Shown in pieces: positions 26,601 to 35,403 of a DNA stretch of 64,000 bases; within the stretch, counting starts at the first letter, position 1, and the number at the start of each line of letters is the position of its first letter. The stretch is taken from assembly GCA_013433145.1 (NCBI GenBank), contig CM024187.1, forward strand, positions 17,411,826-17,475,825, in the 5' to 3' direction. The notes below the pieces were generated by a model, which was not told where the DNA came from, did not search any database, and was given only the letters and a program-made list of their open reading frames with translations. The translations under genes and the position numbers were made by a program. This DNA comes from Ascaris suum. Its lineage: Eukaryota; Nematoda; Chromadorea; Rhabditida; Ascarididae.

Positions 26601-27348
26601 GGAAAGCGGGAAAAAGTCTCAAAGCAAGCCAAAGGACAATGATTTGCGCCAAATAGAGATGTGAAGGTTTTTCTACATGAAATGCAATATGCAGAGGTCT
26701 TCTGCAACAGAGAGAGAACAGTTAACAGCTTTACCTGGCAAAAGACGTCTGGTGTGAATAGAGACAATGGGGAATACGATCTGCGCCTTCAAAACAAACA
26801 AACAAAGCAAAAACAAAAAACAACTCGCTTAAAAACATAACAGGAGTAGATGAACTGAATCCCATTTTAAGTTAGAAAGGGTGTTGTTATGGGAATTCTG
26901 GCACAAGCATGTACTCACTTCAAGCTTGAGCTGTAGCTTCTGTTTACAGATGCTCTGGCTGAAGGAACCAGGAATTACCAGTTCACGAGTTAAACGTTTG
27001 CCTTTATTCACGGAAAGAAGATTTATAGCCTGAGCAAAGGGTAAGGGAATTCGCAACTTTGACTGTAATAAGGGAATGGAAAAGTTAATGCATCTCAAGC
27101 GATTGAAACTAAAGAAAAATCGGTGAAAATTGCAATCTGATACTATCATAACAAACATTCAGAACAAGTGAGAATAAAATCCAGATATAAGAGAGCTTTA
27201 AAACGGTAAAAAGCTAATCAGTGGAAAGTCACCTTGAGAAAACATCCGCACTCAGCACGCAACCAATGATATTGCCCAGATGAGGCACATTATTGACGTA
27301 TGGCAACGCAGATGTGACCAGCACGTTCTTTTCGCCTTTCACCGGCAT
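16370..27348 (-). CDS. mars-1: Methionine--tRNA ligase, cytoplasmic (MetRS)
   Basis: This class I synthetase charges tRNA-Met in the cytoplasm. Eleven exons join in phase to give 613 residues up to an in-frame TAG. Landmarks: [11 protein letters not shown] (HIGH equivalent, residues 17-26), [13 protein letters not shown], the zinc-knuckle cysteines 132/135, 148/151, 161/164, 178/181, [26 protein letters not shown] (258-269), ARDNYT, KFSKS (338-342, the KMSKS loop), [12 protein letters not shown], then the anticodon-binding helical domain with NLGNFVNRA and RGNQYMQ. No N-terminal GST domain precedes it: the ATG sits one base after a TTTCATTTCAG acceptor. The last exon ends in a Lys/Gln-rich tail. 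Whether the transcript continues into the EMAPII exons at 11834-8505 is open. Confidence 0.96.
17581..17635. repeat. (TA)n microsatellite
   Basis: About 26 uninterrupted TA units inside the MetRS intron between exons 10 and 11. The minus-strand frame across it reads alternating Tyr-Ile and is not coding. Confidence 0.97.
17996..18176 (-). CDS. mars-1: MetRS exon 10: anticodon-binding domain, end
   Basis: Residues 480-540. It encodes [33 protein letters not shown] and ends LPASHKIGK. The acceptor is GGCTTTTAG and the donor GTGAAT, phase 0. Confidence 0.93.
18714..18994 (-). CDS. mars-1: MetRS exon 9: anticodon-binding domain
   Basis: Residues 387-480. It encodes [20 protein letters not shown], then helical sequence ending [20 protein letters not shown], as in the helix-bundle domain of MetRS. 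The acceptor is ATATTGCAG and the donor GTAAAT. Confidence 0.95.
19392..19527 (-). CDS. mars-1: MetRS exon 8: [10 protein letters not shown]...FYLLYLRPE
   Basis: Residues 341-386. It completes KFSKS and continues [20 protein letters not shown] and [13 protein letters not shown]. The acceptor is TTTTTATAG and the donor GTTGTA. Confidence 0.95.
20101..20225 (-). CDS. mars-1: MetRS exon 7: ARDNYT...[11 protein letters not shown]
   Basis: Residues 300-341. It encodes [20 protein letters not shown], then [16 protein letters not shown]. The exon boundary splits the KMSKS-equivalent KFSKS. The acceptor is TTCTTTTAAG and the donor GTGAGC. Confidence 0.94.
20759..20783. repeat. Perfect inverted repeat (11-bp stem, 3-nt loop) followed by T tract
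   Basis: AGTAGCTGCTT, TAA, AAGCAGCTACT, then GTTTTTTATT. It lies in the MetRS intron between exons 6 and 7. It looks like a hairpin with a T-run. No function is assigned. Confidence 0.85.
21870..21995 (-). CDS. mars-1: MetRS exon 6: [12 protein letters not shown]
   Basis: Residues 258-299. It carries [19 protein letters not shown] and [16 protein letters not shown]. The acceptor is GATTTTAG and the donor GTTTGT. Confidence 0.96.
23009..23176 (-). CDS. mars-1: MetRS exon 5: [14 protein letters not shown]
   Basis: Residues 202-257. It encodes [20 protein letters not shown] and [20 protein letters not shown]. The acceptor is GCTTTCAG and the donor GTATGT. Confidence 0.96.
23623..23815 (-). CDS. 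mars-1: MetRS exon 4: zinc-binding connective peptide
   Basis: Residues 137-201. It encodes [35 protein letters not shown] and [12 protein letters not shown], three CxxC pairs. Phase requires the unusual donor GTCCGC at 23622; joining there gives a continuous HLDKLSAEVEKHM. Confidence 0.94.
24892..24981 (-). CDS. mars-1: MetRS exon 3: TQDLF..., first zinc-knuckle pair
   Basis: Residues 107-137. A short exon between ATTTTCAG and GTGAGT, encoding [20 protein letters not shown] and QLHCSKCQR. It supplies Cys132 and Cys135. Confidence 0.93.
25621..25824 (-). CDS. mars-1: MetRS exon 2: [13 protein letters not shown]
   Basis: Residues 39-107. It encodes [20 protein letters not shown] then [11 protein letters not shown] and [13 protein letters not shown]. 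The acceptor is TTAATGCAG and the donor GTAACC. Confidence 0.96.
26068..26092. repeat. G-rich tract (interrupted poly-G)
   Basis: Runs of nine, seven and three G interrupted by single A, in the MetRS intron between exons 1 and 2. Comparable mononucleotide G/C runs recur through the window. Confidence 0.9.
27233..27348 (-). CDS. mars-1: MetRS exon 1: start and HLGN signature
   Basis: Residues 1-39. It starts [20 protein letters not shown] and includes [19 protein letters not shown]. The donor is GTGACT, phase 2. The text matches animal MetRS at the start of the catalytic Rossmann fold, so no catalytic sequence is missing upstream. Confidence 0.96.
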
Positions 27349-27359
27349 CCTGAAATGAA
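27349..27359 (-). promoter_or_regulatory. Putative spliced-leader trans-splice acceptor of MetRS
   Basis: TTTCATTTCAG followed by G and the MetRS ATG. An acceptor directly before a start codon, with no coding exon needed upstream, is typical of nematode trans-splicing. Confidence 0.6.
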
Positions 27360-30300
27360 ATTCTTCAGCGAATTAAAATGAGTATAGCCACATGTGTGGT
27401 GGCAGGTCTGCTGGGAAAATTCTGCAACCTCTCTCCCTTCGTAACACAGCGAAAGGGTATCATGAAAGTAAGCACCACTTCCAGCAAGGGTGCAGGTACT
27501 CTTTACTACAAATAAGTGCTGCCATCACTGAACCTTCAAAGTTCCTTGTAACGAGACAGGGAAAAAAGACGTGTCGCAGAACACGCTCATCATTATACGT
27601 GCAGGAATTTTGTAGTGCCGCAGTAGTGGTAGCATACTATTGAATGTCCTTTTGCATTACCCTGATCTCGGCATGCATGTTCCCTTTCTGAATGCTACGT
27701 TCGACAAATCTGATTTGTTAGGCACATCTGCAGGTTTGCAACTGCAAAGCGCATCATGGATTTATAGTGGACGTGTTATCGATATAAAAAGCACATCAAC
27801 TTCAAAAAGAAGTTATAATCACCTGAAGGCGCGTAAAAACTTGAGCACTTTGTCATCAGTGGGATATTTTCTTCGCGGTGATCGGATTACAGATCAAGAA
27901 CTGCTTTAGAAGATTTTCAACGCCTCGCTTAATGGGTATTTCATATCGTTCACTGCTATAACCACGGGAAATGAAAAAGCGCATTTTGTGCCACGCCCTT
28001 AGATATATTTTTCCATTCGTTTCGTAACAATATACGTCTATTAGATATATTTCTGGAGCAACAATATGCTGTTGAAGTTTATTCCACTTAAACTTTTATT
28101 CTTCAAATAAGTCATTTTTTCGTCTTCGCAATTTCAACGAAACGAATCGCCGAGTCGGCTGAACCGAAGGTAGAACACGTACACCCTCAGCTCCTGCTTT
28201 CGGTGCTTGGTACAACACCAACGCAGTTGAAAACTTTTTGCTGAGCTTGTATTTCAATCGAATATTGCACTGTGTACAATAAATGCTCCTTAATCTTAAT
28301 ACTGCTTAAGTTTGAAGAGACAGCAGAAAAGGAGTCGGAAGGCAACCCAATAATGCCAATGAACATTCAAAACTGATGTCAGGTCGAAACCTTCCCCACC
28401 AATGACGACATGCTCCAGATCAAGAGGCTCTGAATTTGCAAAATGGAGGCAGAGCAAGAAAAAAATATGCGATAAAAAAGGAAACTGTGTTGGAAGAGCA
28501 AATACCATAGAAAAAACACACACAAGAAAGGTGTAACATCCGCATGAAACGAAAAAGTGAAACAAACGTAAGATTCTGAGGTAAGCTTATTATAGACCAA
28601 CTTAACCTATTTCTAAAAGTCTCAGTATAAAAGAGAGAGAGAGGGTAAAAAGAAGGCAAATAAGGTAAGAACCCTTTGTTCAGGGAATTTGGTAATCAAC
28701 GCTCTCAGTGGGCCACCACGGTAGTAGTAATAACAGGAACAAATCGAATAGGTAACAGTGGGTAACAGATGCGTCAGCCGTTTGATTAAGCAAAAACAAA
28801 AACCAGTATGCAGCGATGCGTCAAACGATGTTTGTAAATGTTGGAATTTTAAGTGAGCATTGTTCAATAAAAACAAGAATTATGCGCACAACGGAAAGGG
28901 AATTGAATAATACATTTAAATTGCATCGAGAAAGTCATTTAGCACTTTTTTTGCAAAGGAAATGACAGTGATAAAGTTGAGCATAGGCGCTTTTTGTTGT
29001 TAGTGAATGTGTCTGTTCGCATTTGCACGGATCGAATCTATTCTCGTGCAGATGCGCGTACAGCCCCACTCCTTTATAAGAAAATAGTTGCAAATTCTTA
29101 TACGCTTCGAACAAGAGCTGCCCCGGTGTTCGCTTTGTCAAGGAAAGCCAACAACAAGCTAAACATTTATTTCTACCTAATACTGCGAAGTAACCGACAC
29201 TGTCTTCGAAAAGAACACTCACTTTTTCCTGCTGTCGATTTTCTCCACGAACTTCGGTGCACGTTTCCACAGAGAGAGGATATCCATCATGTGCCTAGAT
29301 TGTGAACTTGAGAAAAAACAAACAGCATTACAAAACAGAGGGCAAGCTCAGCACATTTGGAAACGAATGTAACAACACAACCTGACTCGAATTTTTGCCG
29401 CTATGTTATCATATACGAGCGCCGAAAATATTTACAGCTCAAACCAACTCGCCTTTTCTCCTTACCTCCCCCCCCCCTTCCCCCCGTCTCTCAGCCGCCA
29501 GTTACCACCTAAGAAGTAAGAAAACAAGCACATCAAACATAGTCCGTTTTTTCTCTTCACCCTTTAACCCTCCCCCTCCCCCATCTCTGATGTTCTTTTA
29601 ATTGGACACTGGCCATCAAAAATTGAAACCCCTCTGATTTGATCGAAACATAAAAGTTCTGCACTGGGGTAAGTTGTTTGGTGGCATAAGGACAAACACA
29701 CTGCGCGGGACGGAGCGGGGGCGGGAGAAAGAGGGGGAACGAGGCAGAAGGAACACCTTATAAGCACTCCAATAACATAACAGTTCACGGTACGATGGCG
29801 CTAATGTGAATTTAAGATACGTCTACCTATGTCATTCAAATATGAAACCATTGCAGCCTATAACGATGGGGATACGAGTCAAGACATCTCCGTGCCCCGA
29901 ACAGAAACCCTCTCTTAAAGTTGTCGGAGTAACGATTACCTGCGTCAGGCACAGCAAATGTTTTACATGGGTACAGGCTGCCGCAGCATCACCACCTCCC
30001 AACTTCGAGAAAGAAACAACAATACAGCCTACACCTTCCATTCTAAGGAATATAGGCAATAAATCTTAAACAAAGCGCTCAAATATGCACGATAACAGCC
30101 TCGCCTACGAGAAGATGCGCCCCACCTCTTCAACCTTTTGTAGGTGAGAAGACACACCGCTCTTGTTACCAACTCGCACGCTCAAATGACGCGATTGAGC
30201 GCAAACCCTCTGAATCCAACGGATAGTACCATAAACCTGACGGCTTATGCAATAAGAAAAATCGGTATTTGAAGCGATGCCAAAGAACAATCGCTGCGAA

Positions 30301-31250
30301 ATCTTTTTCATTTTCTTGCAGCACCAAGTAGCCTTTTGCAAGCTTACTCAAAAATACAGGATCAATGCGTTCACAGTGGAGTGTTAGTGGGAAGCATGAG
30401 TGCAGCACACCTCAGCGATTGTTTCTCGTATTTCTCATAGTGAACACCTTCCCGAGTTCGTACACGTTCATAAAAAAGCGTATAATAAAAATGAAATCCG
30501 CCGACTGGCTCCGAGCAGCAGCTCCTTAACCGGAAGCCTTTCTCCGATTTGTGTATTCGTTTCATTTATCGAGTCGATCAAACAGTGGGGTGGACCCACA
30601 GATATGAGAAAAAGAAAAAAGCGCATACCATACTGCAACGTTGTATTTCGTACACCTAGAGCACACCGTCAAAATAGCACTTAAAGCGTCACTAATAAAA
30701 CTTACTGCTCGGTGCATCCAACGCTGGATTGGATGAATTCATTCACAAACGATTTCGTGTTTATGGAACGGACAGGTGACCAACCTACCTTGTCTTCCGT
30801 TCACAACTGTCCCCCCCCCCACCCCACCTTCTCGCTCACCCTCCTTAAAATAATGGTTTGACCAGCAATCCAACTCAAATTATAACTCGCTACCTCCACT
30901 CCAAGCACTGTCTGTAGCTGGCATAAACTGAATGCACAAGCTGGCTCAGTGAAGCACGTGGGAAAATTGTCGGAACCTGAGAGCATGAATAATTTTTACG
31001 GTTTAATAAAAGAGAAGAAATGTAAAAGTAGATTCTTGTTCTTGAAGTTTCTCTAATAGAACAACAAGTGAAGATATGCATTAAGCAGTTTTAACTTGCA
31101 TATATTTAAATAAAAAGCGAGTAAAACGCTATTGAATTTATATGAAATTTGTTGAAATAGAATAATAAATAAGAGCTAGCAGAAGTTTAATTCAATAGTT
31201 CATACACAAATGGGCGAATGCAAACGTAGTAATGGAGAGTCCGATACGTA
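27360..31250. other. Upstream region of MetRS, no recognised gene
   Basis: No family-recognisable frame on either strand. An 89-codon plus-strand frame at 27640-27909 has ordinary composition but no recognised motif or clear splice sites. C-runs lie at 29466-29485 and 30811-30820. The MetRS promoter is expected here but cannot be located from sequence alone. Confidence 0.5.
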
Positions 31251-31263
31251 TAAAACATTAGTA

Positions 31264-31278
31264 GGGGGGGGGGGGGGG
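31264..31278. repeat. Poly-G run (15 G)
   Basis: Fifteen consecutive G, near the downstream (3') side of the Penelope-like element. It may mark its boundary or a simple-repeat target. Confidence 0.95.
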
Positions 31279-32259
31279 AGCCTGTCGTGAGCATAAACGC
31301 AGAAGGACTAGACGACTGTTAGGAGGCTAGATGTTAAGAATGCACAAGGTAAGATGCGAATCGATTACTTATAAGAACAAAGATGACCACGTTTCGGCCC
31401 TTATCCGTTGACGGGAGCACCCGAGTTATGCGCGGGCCATCGTCGGAACGAAACGCATAACCCTGTTAGGATAAGAAGCTATGGAGATAACTTAATTAAG
31501 TGTGGAGAGAAAAGTATACAGAAAGGAAACGGAAAAAAGGAACTCTTTAGGCAAAAATGAGTATAAGAAAAATGCGTACGAAGTACCTGCGTGCACAGGA
31601 AATCCCTTACCTATTTTTAAAGCTAGGTGTGTACTACAAGCTCAGCTAAAGCTCACATAGATTAAATTATAATGCGGAAAGAGGTGACATCGACAGCGTA
31701 GATAATGATGTTGTTTGGTAATCGATAAACCTAAGTGTACATGCTGACGCCATTGACCTCACAGTAGTGGCATCACTAGAGCAATATTTACTTGATCTGT
31801 GTTTAATGCAAAGCCTATCGAAACAACATGAATAACATTTAAGGTTCATTAAAAGATTATGAGGAAGAAATACTAATATAAAAATACTAGAATAAAATAC
31901 TAATACTAATACGCAGAGGTCATAGGATAATATAAAGATATAAAGTTATGCGAATAAATACTCGGTTGAGACGTCGTGTGTATTGAATGAGTAGAAAGAC
32001 AGTGTTGCAGGATGCAAATATACTATTAGGGAGCGGTAATCAATAAATCTTAGTATACATGGTCAAACTGATTGTACTACGAAGTGCTAGCACAAGCGGA
32101 GTACTATTTATTTAATGCTAGACCTGCATAAACAACTCCATTATACAATTGGCTTGTGAGATTATACGAATGAAAACATTTGTGCAATACGAACGGTTAA
32201 TAATCGCAAAAAATTAAATCCATAAAAGATTTCATTAGTCAAAGTCTTGATATCCTGTC

Positions 32260-33500
32260 TATTAGGATTGACGAATTTATGCACTAACTGTGGTTTGCTA
32301 ATTAATGCTTTATAGAAGTATTTTTCCATTAGAGAAACACCTTTGTCCTTGTAATTTTCAAGCAGCCCTTTACATTTAGTAATAAGATCTGCCTTAAATG
32401 AGCACAGTTTTTTAAATCTATGAATTTAGAGACTATAAGGTTTTTGTGTTTGAACAGTGGGATGTTACTGTCCAGTGGTGTATATTTATTTACTGAAAAA
32501 TTAAATTGGTCCGTCTTATCATAGATGCTTGGAAAGACGCCGTTACAAGTAATGTGTAGGTTTAAATCCAAAAAGTTGGCTGTGCTACCTGCGTGCGTAA
32601 CATCAATCTGTGTTGAATCTCCATAAATCAATTCAGCAACACTCTGAAAGTGATCAGTATTGAAGATCACTAATTCATCAAGGTAAGTGATCAGTATAAT
32701 TCATATTTGTATTCCATAACGGACAGAGTGAGATCAGATACATCAGGACTGGCATTTCTTCCCATGGGCACTCCTTTAATTTGCTTGAAAATGAAGCCGG
32801 CAAAAGTAACATAGCTTTCATTAACAACAAATTCAATTATTTCCATGATTTATGCCCTATCCAAGGGAAGAGAATGCCCGTTAAGCTCGTATCTGTCTGT
32901 TTAGAACAAGGTTTTACTGCCTCAAATTTTGAGGTAGGCCTTTTTGGAACTGTTAGGGCACACATGTACTAAATAGTCCATTGCTCTCATGATAACGTCA
33001 TGTAGCAGTGCCGTAAACAAGATGGGGAAATCAGCAGCCAAAACCGTTTTTATATGCTTACTATATTTTTTAATCATACCCAAAACGTCGTCAGAATTCG
33101 TTACACTGCAGTAATAATTAATCTCGCTTCTTTGACCTGCTATACTGCAATAATTAAGCAGGTGGTTTTTTAAGAAATTGTAAAATGCGGTGCAGCAAGC
33201 AAGATAAGGGCTTGAGCGAATTTGTTGGCTCCCGCTTGTGCGGACTTTTGTGTGGCTTAGGAATGGCGAACAATTTAGGTAACGTTCTGCATTGCTCATT
33301 AACTGCAATGAAATACTTTTGGGGAAATTTACAGTGTGCGTTAATAGTGTCAGTTGCGACTTGTTCTTCGACATACTCACAAGCATCACTGCCGGTGATT
33401 CTGCCACCTCCGACTCCAAGCTCCTTGCATAAACTTTGCATGTAAGAACTTTGACATATAAATGTATTGGCTGCTTTACCTGCAAGTACAATGATCAATT
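32260..33500 (-). pseudogene. Reverse transcriptase domain of the Penelope-like element
   Basis: Fingers: LPKLFAIPKPHKSP. Motif A: TVLAADFPILFTALLHDV (about 32995-33040). Motif B: IKGVPMGRNASPDVSDLTLS (about 32730-32785). Motif C: YLDELVIFN (about 32663-32690), where YxDD is expected. Thumb: ANFLDLNLHI and IYDKTDQFNFSVNKY. At least two frame changes separate these blocks, so no intact enzyme can be made. Confidence 0.85.
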
Positions 33501-33594
33501 TAGACTGTATACTGATTAATGCCTTGTCCCTACTTAGTTTGAACTATTTCGTGCGTCGACTTCCCCATTGCAAAAGTCGCTAGTGAAAACCCTT

Positions 33595-33990
33595 TTAACT
33601 GCTTCTAGTCAACTGTCGGAAGTTTCTAAATTTATTCACACTGATATGCTCAGCTCGAACAACTTGCAAAACTAACCTGTTTAGAGACTGCACTGCATCC
33701 TCCGTAATACGGAGCGGGCGTTTATTACTGGCGGGTCTAAACTTGGCGCCTTTTTTGAGGTCCTTAAGACCTTTAGAACAAGTGCATCTATAAACACATG
33801 CTGTAATGGTTGGTAAATGAATCATGAGTTATGACAATCACAGGTCTTATGTGTAAACTCGGACATAGCTTCAGGATGTCCGTTTAACATATTTAACACT
33901 TCATTATAATTACAAGGGTACCCACCAATTGCTTTGTCGTAAGAAAACGTTATTTGTATTTTTGGAGCATTATGATTACTGTTAAATATA
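33595..33990 (-). pseudogene. CxC linker region of the Penelope-like element
   Basis: The frame contains ITFSYDKAIGGYPCNYNEVL, then HKTCDCHNS, a TGA (33822-33824), FIYQPLQHVFID, and after a frame change GLKDLKKGAKFRP. The FIYQP-HV and LLKKGPKFR-type phrases are typical of the region between the endonuclease and RT in N-terminal-endonuclease PLEs. Confidence 0.7.
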
Positions 33991-34299
33991 CGGTTGTAAT
34001 CACTTTTTTAGTAGCCAAGTCCAGGAAATTGCATATGAAACTTATAGCGCTCTTTATTTGCCTCCATATTTCGAGCAGTTTTTAATACATTTCTGTGGAT
34101 TATATACATTTTACACAGAAAACTGATTTCATATCTGATGCTTTTGCTATTATTAAGTATGGTAAAATATAGCATTTTAAGCGTACGATTACTTTGCTGA
34201 CATAAATCTCTAAGAAAGCTACAAACGCTCTCGGCATTGTTTAAGCGAACAGTGTTATTGCTAACGGCCTTTAAACAATTGTGATTTATAATTTTGCTG

Positions 34300-34675
34300 T
34301 TTCTTCTTCTTCTTCCTTGACTGTGTTTCGAAATTATTCCGTAATTTTCAAGGTACGTTCTCTTTGGCGTGTTAAACACATCTGAAGTGTTTCCAACGCC
34401 CTTAATAATATCATTAAGTCCCATCGGATAAATTGTCTGAAGCAATTTGATCCAAAACAGCTCTAATTCAGCCAGGTATTTATTATTCTCGACTTCTTCC
34501 AACATACGTACCCTAACATTCTGTGCACGATGGTCGCCTTGTTGGAAATGCTTGTAAAGATCATTTTTCCAACAAAATTCCTTCCCGGTAATACTGGAAC
34601 GTATGTTATCCATTTATTGTGTTCAAGCAAATTGCAGCATTTGCATCTTTTTCCACATACTGAATTTACTTCTAT
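34300..34675 (-). pseudogene. GIY-YIG endonuclease remnant of the Penelope-like element
   Basis: CGKRCKCCNLLE in one frame, then SSITGKEF in the next, then directly CWKNDLYKHFQQGDHRAQNV and ELFWIKLLQTIYPMGLNDI. The Cys cluster and the HF..GDH segment that flank the catalytic core of Naiad endonucleases are present. The GIY...YIG core, with its catalytic tyrosines and arginine, is missing between GKEF and CWKND. This looks like an internal deletion of roughly 40 residues. Confidence 0.7.
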
Positions 34676-34879
34676 GTCACTGATGTCATCTTCATTAGAG
34701 ATACTTTTGACCAGATACCCGACTGGTATTGTATTACGTCATACATAAGTCACCGGCCGGAAATGAGAATTTAGCACCATGCATCCCCCCTCCTCCTCTC
34801 CATCCCCCCAGCCGCACTACTTTTATCCTAAGAGACCTCCCATTGCCCGGTTCCTCATGTTAAATATCACCATCAGTGC

Positions 34880-35403
34880 TTCCTACGGCTGGATGACGAG
34901 GCGTTGGCATCTGCGGATGACAGGACCGCGATCTCGGAATCAAGATATGTCCTGATTTACACTGGAATTTGCACTGCACTGAAATTGCCGCGAAAGTGTC
35001 GAGGGTGGCCAACTGCATTCTGCGCGCTTTGCAACACAAATGCCGTAAAGCGTATACCATGCACTGCCGTCCTGTTTTGGAATATGCACGCAAGTCTGCT
35101 CACCACATCTTTTGAGTGGCTAAGAATAGTAGAAAACGTGCAGGAATATTATACGCGACAGCATTCCATAAATTGTTCGTTGGGCCATATACACCCGTTC
35201 ACGGGGCCACGTTAAAGGTATTTGACCTTGAGCCGTTGGAGTACTGCCGGCTGAAATCTGATCTCGCCCTTTGCTTCCACATCGTCAGAGGTTTTTCAGG
35301 TGTGCCACTGGAAAGCCTATTCAGGCTCCTGAATCAGCGCGAGCATCGACCACATGAATATCAATTAGGGCTCGAAACGTGCTCTCCGAATAGCGTCCCT
35401 TAG
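34880..35403 (+). pseudogene. CR1-like non-LTR retrotransposon, 3' end of RT ORF
   Basis: One frame reads RDLGIKICPDLHWNLHCTEI, AAKVSRVANCILRAL, RPVLEYARKSAHHIF, a stop, then ATLKVFDLEPLEYCRLKSDL and ALCFHIVRG, ending PNSVP. This is the familiar C-terminal part of CR1/Jockey-type reverse transcriptases (LG..I...LKW..H...I..KA.R.AN.ILR; LEY...W; L..LPLE.RRL..DL...YKI..G). It is 5'-truncated and has an internal stop. Confidence 0.78.

Larger units (their letters stand above)
31280..34760 (-). mobile_element. Degenerate Penelope-like retroelement with permuted domains (Naiad type)
   Basis: On the minus strand, in order: a GIY-YIG endonuclease remnant (34675-34300), an approximately 100-residue connector, a CxC linker (CDC at 33834-33842, followed by FIYQP), and a reverse transcriptase with recognisable motifs (FPILFTAL; KGVPMGRNASPDVSDL; YLDELVIFN; FLDLNLHI...IYDKTDQFNF). 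Endonuclease before RT, joined by a CxC motif, is the diagnostic order of Naiad/Chlamys PLEs; canonical Penelope elements have the endonuclease last. The copy is dead: several frame changes, an in-frame TGA and an altered catalytic YxDD. Ends are approximate because no clear terminal repeats were found. Confidence 0.85.
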
